Assembly: GCA_027257055.1 (NCBI GenBank)
Contig: JAPVLO010000056.1
Location: 7,924,501 to 7,988,500 of the forward strand
Direction of reading: 5' to 3'
Origin: Cephalopachus bancanus
Lineage: Eukaryota > Chordata > Mammalia > Primates > Tarsiidae
Length of the DNA: 64,000 bases
Positions 57,370-64,000 of the stretch are shown here, one piece after another. The notes beneath the pieces were generated by a model. That model ran no database searches and was not told the origin of the DNA. It saw only the letters and a program-made list of their open reading frames with translations. The position numbers and the translations under genes were made by a program. Position 1 is the first letter of the stretch, and each line of letters starts with the position of its first letter.

Positions 57370-58738
57370 AAGTAGGATTGATCATTCCTTCTCTTGGAAG
57401 GATTCACCTTGCCCACTCATGAAAGGTGCCCAAGGAAGCCACCATTTGTCCCCAACCTGGGAGATGAGGATTGCCTGGATATGGCAGAGTAGATGATGGA
57501 GTGGTGACTGCTGTATCACACACATCATATTGAAGTCTATAAAGGCAAGTGAGTCCAGTAAACATTCGAAAGCAACTTTTCCCAATATCCAGTTGTTGCA
57601 CAGTTGTTTCGATAGGGTAGGGGGCCACAGAAGACCATGAAGTCACACTCTAGAACACTTTTTCCCCCTCTGTCTTCATTTAAAATTCAGGCCATCTTCA
57701 CATTTCCTTCTGAGACCAGAAGGAAGATCCTGGGCTCCTGGCCAGCGTCTCCTCCTTTTTGGAATTGGCCTCTTTCTTCTCGTTTCTTTCAAGAATGAAA
57801 AAAAGCAGAAAAACCTGGAAAAAATCAGGCACCTTTCACAGAAATAAAATACAAACATATCGTGTCCATTTCTCGAGACACTAGCCAGGTGCTCATTTTA
57901 GTTTCAGATGTGCGGGAGAATCTTTTGTTAGATACTCAGCCCAGCACGGCAGGGAGAATACAGGCCACACCGTAACTGGGTTGCAAATAGAATTCAATCC
58001 CTTGGGCCACCCTGCCTTTAATTCCAAAAGCCCTGCCCCACAATGGAATTACGAGACCAAAATATGCTGGATTTCAGGTTTTCTACGTTTCCTTCTTTCC
58101 ACGGCCCTGGAATTCCTTATGTGCACAGACTAAATAGAAGCAAAATTCACGATAAGTCGCTTTTTAAAAACATGCAATAAAACAAGTATTTTCCTGAACA
58201 GGAAGAATAACAGACCTGAACAAAGCCACTCAAATTGTTTTCCTTGCTTGCTGAGCTGCATATCTTGGTTCTGCACACTGAGTCCTGATCCATGGTGCCC
58301 TTTGTATTAATTTGCTGGAGGATTTGAACTAAATCTGATTCCCATCTTTTCCATAAAAGCTTCCATCTCTCCTGAGAGCCAAGGTCAGGGCAGAGGAAGT
58401 TGCAATTAGAAACAAAAATAAGTTAACACCAGGCAAAAAGTACTGACTAAAGCCTGCCGAACCTTCGTGTGCCTTCTTTCCTCAATGTTCATACGTCCCC
58501 CTAAGGAGGCTGCTCTAATTCTTCTCATTTCATACATGAAGAAACTGAAGCTTGAAGGTACAACGAAGAAGAGGCGGAGCTGTGACTTGAGCAAATTTCT
58601 ACTGGGTCCCAGAGCTCAAGCCTATAATCACTGTGATAACCTTCTCTTATAAGGAGGCTTTGGAAGGACATATTTACATTAAAAGTAGCAGATTTTTAGG
58701 GAAGATGCCAAGGCAGAAAGACACAGTGAGAAAGGGCA
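57370..58738. other. No supported gene or clear repeat
   Basis: Around 58515-58640 a MIR-like reverse segment ('catacatgaagaaactgaag') may exist. Otherwise no feature is recognised. Confidence 0.35.
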
Positions 58739-58937
58739 CCCAATCCCAGCACTTTGGGAGGCCAAGGTGAGAGGATTGCCTGAGCCCAGGGGTTCGAGAC
58801 CAGCCTGGGCAACTTGGCGAGACCTCATCTCTGCAATAAAAAAATTAGCCGGGCATGTTGGCGTGTGCCTATAGTTCTAGTTACTTGGAAGAATGAGGCG
58901 GAAGGATCGCCTGAGTTCAGCAGGTCAAGGCCACAGT
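58739..58937 (+). mobile_element. Alu SINE truncated at both ends
   Basis: It lacks about the first 25 bases and the last 60 plus the tail. There are no flanking repeats, so it was trimmed after insertion. Confidence 0.9.
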
Positions 58938-59097
58938 ACTAAGACTACGGCTCTCTCAATGGCCACTGTAGTGGTTATGCATACAGATTTATGAGGACAG
59001 CACTGAGAAAGCAACTTCTTCCGTGTGTTCTTCCTGTGGATAAAAGATCACTTATTTAGTTATGTATTTATGTATGTATCTATTTATATATATATAT

Positions 59098-59377
59098 TTT
59101 TTTGAGTTGGAGTCTCACTCCGTCGCCCAGTCTGGAGTGCAGTGGCCGTTCACGGCCACCGCAGCCTCGACCTGCCGGGCTCCGGCGATCCTTCCACCCC
59201 AGCCTTCCGAGTAGCCAGAATTACAGGTGCGCGCTACCACGCCTGGCTGATTTTTTTATTTATTGTAGAGATGAGCTCACGCTGCCCAGGCGGGTCTCGA
59301 ACTCACGGGCTCAGGCAATCCACTCACCTCAGCCTCCCAAAGGCGCAGGATCACAGGCTGAGCCACTGAGCCCGGCT
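59098..59377 (-). mobile_element. Alu SINE, young strepsirrhine subfamily
   Basis: 'ctatttatat' precedes the T tail and follows the head. The reverse hairpin variant 'gtggccgttcacggccac' is present. Confidence 0.95.
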
Positions 59378-59385
59378 CTATTTAT

Positions 59386-59943
59386 ATTTTTTCTTTGGGA
59401 TCTCACTCTGCTGTCCAGGCTACAATGCAGTGGTACAATCTCAGCTCATCACAGCCTCAATCTCCTGGTTTCCAGTGATCCTCCTGCCTTAGCCTCCCAA
59501 GTAGCTGGAACTAAAAGGGGGTGTTTTGCCGGGCTCGGTGGCTCAGCCTGTAATCCCACGCTTTGGGAGGCTGAGGTGAGTGGATTGCCTGAGCCCGCGG
59601 GTTCGAGACCCACCTGGGCAGCGAGACCTCATCTCTACAATAGATCAAAAAATCAGCCGGACGTGGTAGCGCATGCCTGTAATTCCGGCTACTTGGAAGG
59701 CTGAGGCGGAAGGATCGCCGGAGCCCAGCAGGTCGAGGCTGCGGTGGCCGGAAGCGGCCACTGCACTCCAATCTGGGCGACAGAGTGAGACTCCAACTCA
59801 AAAAAAAAAAAAAAAGGGGGTGTTTTGTAGAGCAAGGTCTCACTATGTTGCCCTGGCTGGTCTAGAACACTTAGGCTCAAGTGATCCTCCCATCTCAGCC
59901 TCTCCAAGTGCTGGGATTACAGGCATGAGCCACTGCACTCAAC
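59386..59943 (-). mobile_element. Older Alu SINE split by a younger Alu
   Basis: The two halves (59386-59528 and 59812-59943) join into one reverse AluJ-like dimer when the insert and one copy of its duplication are removed. Confidence 0.93.
59529..59811 (+). mobile_element. Alu SINE, young strepsirrhine subfamily, nested in an older Alu
   Basis: A perfect 16-bp duplication 'aaaagggggtgttttg' lies at 59513-59528 and 59812-59827. It has the deletion form 'cctgggcagcgagacctc' and 'gtggccggaagcggccac'. Confidence 0.97.
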
Positions 59944-60329
59944 AGAAGATTACTTTATATCATATCTGACCAAGTGCAAGTCTCCTCCTCCTTCAGTGCA
60001 GGAGTGCTGAGTGTACAGTACTCATTCTTAAGGTGATCTCATCTAGGCTGATAGCTCAAATGTCATCTGAATACAATGACTCCCAAATTCTAATCTCCAG
60101 CTTTGTCCTCTCTCCCAGCTCCAGACCCTACATCCATCTTAACATTTCTATGTGGGCATCTAATACGCCCCTGGAATGTCACATAATTTAAGATATCCAA
60201 AAGATAACTCTTGCTTTCCACCTGTCACTGATCTTCCCTAGTCTTCACTCACCCTTTAAAAGGCACCACATTTCATGCAGCTAGCTCGAGTCAAGAGTCT
60301 GCAACTTAACTTCTTTTAAATCCAGTTGA
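59944..60329. other. No gene seen; old repeat-like composition
   Basis: Pyrimidine-rich sequence ('tctcccagctccagacccta') that may belong to an ancient LINE; not assignable. Confidence 0.3.
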
Positions 60330-60615
60330 GGCCGGGCTCGGTGGCTCAGCCTGTAATCCTGTGCCTTTGGGAAGCTGAGGTTAGTGGATTGGCTGAGCCC
60401 GTGGGTTCGAGACCTGCCTGGGCAGCGTGACTTCATCTCTACAATAAATCAAAAAATCAGCCGGGCGTGGTAGCGCATGCCTGTAATTCCGACTACTCGG
60501 AAGGCCGAGGTGGAAGGATCGCCGGAGCCCAGCAGGTCGAGGCTGCAGTGGCCGGGAGCGGCCATTGCACTCCAGTCTGGGTGACAGAGTGAGACTCCAA
60601 CTCAAAAAAAAAAAA
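60330..60615 (+). mobile_element. Alu SINE, young strepsirrhine subfamily
   Basis: Flanked by 'tccagttga' and 'ttcagttga'. It has 'cctgggcagcgtgacttc' (deletion form) and 'gtggccgggagcggccat'. Confidence 0.96.
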
Positions 60616-60735
60616 ATTCAGTTGAAATGCAAGTCCTTTCATCCTTCTGTGACCTGTTCTCCTCATGTTCACATGCTGTTCTGTGTGCGTTGATGAGTTT
60701 CGTGAATTACATACTGTAGTTATCCAGTACTACAT

Positions 60736-61680
60736 ACCAAATGTTTGTATGTCCCCTTCCCCCGCCCCCCCCCACCAAATTCATATGTTGCAACCTAATC
60801 TCCGGGGTGATAGTATCAGGAGGCGGGTCTCTGGGAGGTGATTAAGTCATGAGGATGGTGTCCTCAGGAACAGGATTAGTTACCTCACAAAGGAGGCCCC
60901 ACATAACTCTCTTGCCCTTTCACTACATGAGGACATAGCGAGAAGATGGCCATCTATGAGTTCTGACATTTACGTTTGTGAACTCATCCTAGAAAAAGTG
61001 CTACATACCTCATTGCTGAATATCCCTACAGTCACTTCAAAGTACTCCCCTTGGGAAGCTATGAACTGATGCCAGCACCTAGTTCACCCATCAAAGCAAT
61101 TTTGGAACTCTTTTTTCTGGAATGACCATCAGAGCTGTCATCGTATTACCCTTGATGTCCTGAATGTTATCAGATGTCTTCCTTTCAATAGTTCCTTTAT
61201 CTCGAGCAAAGAAAAAAGTCACTGGGGCCAGATCAGGTGAGTAGGGAGGGTGTTCCAATACAGTTATTTGTACAGGGCTGCCAACATAAGCACACGGTGG
61301 CAAGTTTTCGAACTTTATTGTCAGACCTCCACAAATAACAGTGACAGCTCTGATGGCCGTTCCAGAAAAGGAGTTCCAAAATTGCTTTGACGGGTGGACT
61401 AGGTACTGGCATCGGTGCATAACTTCCCAAGGGGAGGACTTCAAAGGTGACCGTAGTGATATTCAGCAATGAGGTATGTAACACTTTTTCTAGGATGGTT
61501 TGCGAACCTAATTGTTGGACCTCATGTGAACAAGGAAAAGGAGCTCTCAACAGACATCAACTCTCTCGGCACCTTGACCTTAGACTTTCCAGGCTCTTGA
61601 ACTATGAGAAATACATTTGTTTTTTATGAGCCACCTGGTCTACGCTAGTTTGTTATAGCTGCCGGCACGGACTAAGACAC
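60736..61680 (+). mobile_element. MaLR-type LTR split by a mariner palindrome
   Basis: Left part: 'aaattcatatgttgcaacct', 'gtgattaagtcatgaggatg', 'gccctttcactacatgagga'. Right part (from about 61527): 'gaacaaggaaaaggag', 'ggcaccttgaccttagactt', 'ctcttgaactatgagaaata', 'tgagccacctggtctac', 'cggcacggactaagaca'. Together they make one plus-strand LTR, so the mariner is younger. Confidence 0.75.
60962..61521 (-). mobile_element. Palindromic mariner-type DNA transposon with partial transposase
   Basis: Two 155-bp arms (60986-61140 and 61342-61496) are inverted copies with about 90% identity around a 201-bp spacer. The spacer encodes on the minus strand the end of a mariner transposase, with a 'HPPYSPDLAP' motif near 61220-61250 that includes the third catalytic Asp of the D,D34D family. 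Terminal-repeat-like sequences occur at the left ('ctgacatttacgtttgtgaa'), inside near 61300-61322 ('tcgaactttattgtcagacc') and at the right ('gcgaacctaattgttggacc'). It looks like two copies of the 3' end in opposite orientation plus one 5' terminus. Not functional. Confidence 0.75.
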
Positions 61681-61764
61681 CTAGAAAAATTTTGTCTTTC
61701 AATGTGCGGGTTGTAGTTTTCCTTTTAAAACAGTGTCTTTGGGACACCTTTGAAAATATGCTGG

Positions 61765-62055
61765 GCCGGGCTTGGAGGCTCAGTCTGTAATCCCAGCACT
61801 TTGGGAGGCCGAGGCAAGTGCATTGCCTGAGCCTGGAGGTTCGAGACCCACCCAGGCAACTTGGTGAGACCTCGTCTCTATAATAAATCAAAAATTAGCC
61901 AGGTGTGGTAGGATGCACCTGTAGTTCCCACTACTTGGAAGGCTGAGGCAGAAGAAGGATCACAGGAGCCCGGTGGGTCGAGGCTGTGGTGGGCCAGAAG
62001 CGTACCACTGCCCTCCAGTCTGGGCGATGGGTGGGACTCCGCCTCAAAAAAAAAG
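61765..62055 (+). mobile_element. Alu SINE, strepsirrhine type
   Basis: Flanked by 'gaaaatatgctg' and 'gaaaatatactg'. Confidence 0.96.
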
Positions 62056-62067
62056 AAAATATACTGA

Positions 62068-62697
62068 AAGCTATAAGGCACTCTGCCCTGGAGATAAAAC
62101 ACCTATATTCGTGGACACACTCCATCCTAAGTAATTCCAGGAGGGTCTCACACACCCTGAAGCCAAGGAAGACCTTCTTTGCTCTCTCAACCGGGGGGAT
62201 ATGCCCCCTCCCAGGACTGCCACTGCTCCCCTGTGTTGATGGCTTTCAGAGGTGTGCCTTCAGCAGCACCATTCTCAAAACTCTCATCCTGCGTCCCCAA
62301 TTCCCAACTAAAAAATTCTCTGCTTATACCAAAGTACTTCCCGCTCAGTGTGTCAAGAACTAACCTGAATATACCTCACAGCCCCTGTCTGGTTCCCCTC
62401 CAGGGTGGCCCACTCATGTAAACATCGCCATCTACCCCATCACTGGAGGAATCTTCTCTTCCTCCCCCACCCCCCACTGCTGCTTCCTGGGTCTGAGCCC
62501 TTTTCATCTCGTAGCTGAGTTGTGGAGGAGATTTCTGCTCCATCTGCCTGTCTTGAGCCTCTTCACATCCATCCCACTGCTCACAGAAGTGCTTCTCCAG
62601 GTGGGTTTCAAAGGAGACCACGAGCTAAGAAGTTGTCGTGGTGATTAAGACGAAGAAAAGAAGGAAAATTAGTCAGGTTTAATTACATCTCAGAGTC
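62068..62697. other. No supported gene
   Basis: The 125-codon open frame at 61986-62363 begins inside the Alu and has no domain. Several C runs occur near 62465. Confidence 0.35.
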
Positions 62698-62706
62698 ATG
62701 TGTGTG

Positions 62707-62770
<64 letters not shown>
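62698..62770 (+). repeat. (GT)n microsatellite
   Basis: About 28 uninterrupted TG units after 'tatatatgtg'. It abuts the reverse Alu at the position of its poly(A) tail. Confidence 0.97.
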
Positions 62771-62773
<3 letters not shown>

Positions 62774-62776
62774 TAT

Positions 62777-63056
62777 ATTGGAGTCTCACTCTGTCGCCCA
62801 GGCTGGAGGGCCGTGGCCACTCCCGGCCACCGCAGCCTCGACCTGCTGGGCTCCGGCGATCCTTCCGCTTCAGCCTTCCAAGTAGCTGGAACTGCAGGTA
62901 CACACCACCATGCCCGGCTAGTTTTTTGTGATTTATTGTAGAGACAAGGTCTCAACAAGTCACCCAGACTGGTCTTGAACTCCCGGGCTCAGGCAATCCT
63001 CTCGCCTCGGCCTCCCAAAGTGCTAGGATTACAGGCTGAGTCACCGTGCCCGGCCT
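62777..63056 (-). mobile_element. Alu SINE, strepsirrhine type, without poly(T) tail
   Basis: Reverse dimer beginning 'ggagtctcactctgtcgccc' and ending 'gtcaccgtgcccggcc'. Where the T tail should be there is TATATTATA and the GT repeat. It contains 'gtggccactcccggccac'. Confidence 0.95.
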
Positions 63057-64000
63057 TCAAGATGTTAAAACATGTTCTGAAACTCCAACTGGGAAATACG
63101 AAATAAAGCCTTGGTCAAACTACCCGGCGACAAGCGCGTCCAGTGTGCCTTGGAACTCACTTTGGATATGGCTTGTCTATGAACTTCAGCTTCCTGGTCC
63201 ATCTCTCTTTCTTTCTGAATTCCAGCTTCTCTTTTTGATGATGTAGACAGCGGAAGGAAGGACAGCGGTGTGCTCTTCTGGAATCAGGGAGACCGAGGTT
63301 GGGATCTCGGGATGGGACTTCCTGTTCCATTATTTGGCTTCTCAGGCCATGTGTCAGCTGGTGTCCACTGGCCCCTCGGTCGGCTGAGCTTGGTGGGCTG
63401 CATCACCAGGCGCCCTTGCCCTCTGGCTACCAGCTAGGCTTGGTCAGTGGAAAGCAGTGGTCAGGGAGGAGAGAGGAGGGTGTTCGTCCTCCCACCCAAC
63501 CGCCCTACCTGGTGGTGCTGCCGTGGTTCCCTTCTCTCCCTGCCTGCCAATCATGGGTCTGGTGACGCTCGCCCTTTTCTTCCCGTTAGGCCTAGGGGTC
63601 ATCGTGGCTTCCAGCTGCTGTCAACTCTTGAGGCCTTGCATCTTCTCTGGTTAGCTTAACTCTCTCAACTTCGTCTGCATCTGTGAAAACAGTCCATTCC
63701 TTCGACTCCTCAGTGAAACCTTCTGAGCCTCTGTTTCCTGATGGAGACAGGACTTGAGTCCCCTTCCAAAATGGGGACCGCAGTCCCCACCTCATGGGCA
63801 GCCGAGAATGCTCAGTGAAAACCCCTGAGGTGTGACATACACATCATAGTGCTTGGCCCCCAGAGGTGCCCAATGAATGTGAGACACTGCCCTGGTCCTC
63901 CCTGTCCTCCAAATTGTCACCTACTCGAGTCTTCTGGCTCCCTTGCCAGTGACCCAGGCTGAGGCTGGAGAGAGAAATTATGCCAGGCCCCAGTCTGAAG
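63057..64000. other. No supported gene; MIR-like pieces
   Basis: 'gaatcagggagaccgaggtt' (63281-63300), 'agcttaactctctcaacttc' (63653-63672) and 'catagtgcttggcccccaga' (63845-63864) resemble MIR parts. Several GC-richer overlapping open frames (63299-63659) show no domain. Confidence 0.35.

Noticed and set aside
59102..59704. 200-codon open frame, the longest in the window
   Set aside because: It runs through three Alu copies; its sequence is the usual Alu-derived pseudo-protein.

Overview
The window is nuclear DNA from a primate, most likely a strepsirrhine (lemur, loris or galago). The main clue is about fifty dimeric Alu elements. Most carry variants that I associate with strepsirrhine rather than human-lineage Alus: an 'acaataaatcaaaaaattag' middle linker, 'ggaaggctgaggcggaagg', 'gcccagcaggtcgaggctg' and a 3' end in 'gactccaactc'. 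There is no convincing protein-coding gene, exon series, CpG island or intact RNA gene. Nearly every longer open frame lies in an Alu, in retroviral remains, in LINE-1 or in a microsatellite. This looks like intergenic or deep intronic sequence built from nested transposable elements.

Layout. 1-4.5 kb: Alus, MIR, a hAT-type MITE, and an old LTR between two purine-rich tracts, one with strong G-quadruplex potential. 4.5-6.5 kb: the 3' end of a LINE-1, then an Alu. 6.6-19.1 kb: an old L2 LINE split by a complete but dead class I (gammaretrovirus-like) endogenous retrovirus on the minus strand. It has LTRs at 7646-8327 and 18403-19078, gag, pro, pol and env remnants in order, and six later Alus. 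19-32 kb: Alus, MIRs, L2, a MaLR LTR and old LINE-like sequence. 32.5-35.8 kb: a large decayed hAT transposon with minus-strand transposase remnants. 36.3 kb: an Alu holding a 5' tRNA-Arg(TCT) half between 15-bp direct repeats. 37.4-41.4 kb: LTR and L1 fragments, Alus, a long CT/CTTT tract, and two related 3'-end-like units, one with poly(A) and a target-site duplication. 42-60 kb: Alus with MIR and L2 relics and some stretches without recognised repeats. 60.7-61.7 kb: a MaLR LTR split by a palindromic mariner. 62.7-64 kb: a GT microsatellite abutting an Alu, then MIR-like sequence.

The elements do not work together as a pathway. What the window records is order of insertion: L2, then the retrovirus, then Alus; MaLR LTR, then mariner; old Alu, then younger Alu; Alu, then tRNA half. 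The most unusual single feature is the tailless tRNA-half insertion near 36.35 kb. Next come the palindromic mariner, the strepsirrhine-type Alu subfamily with its own hairpin and deletion, and a pseudoknot-capable inverted repeat at 46.1 kb. All repeat assignments were made by eye against remembered family consensus features. Boundaries are approximate (a few bases for elements with clear duplications, tens of bases otherwise).
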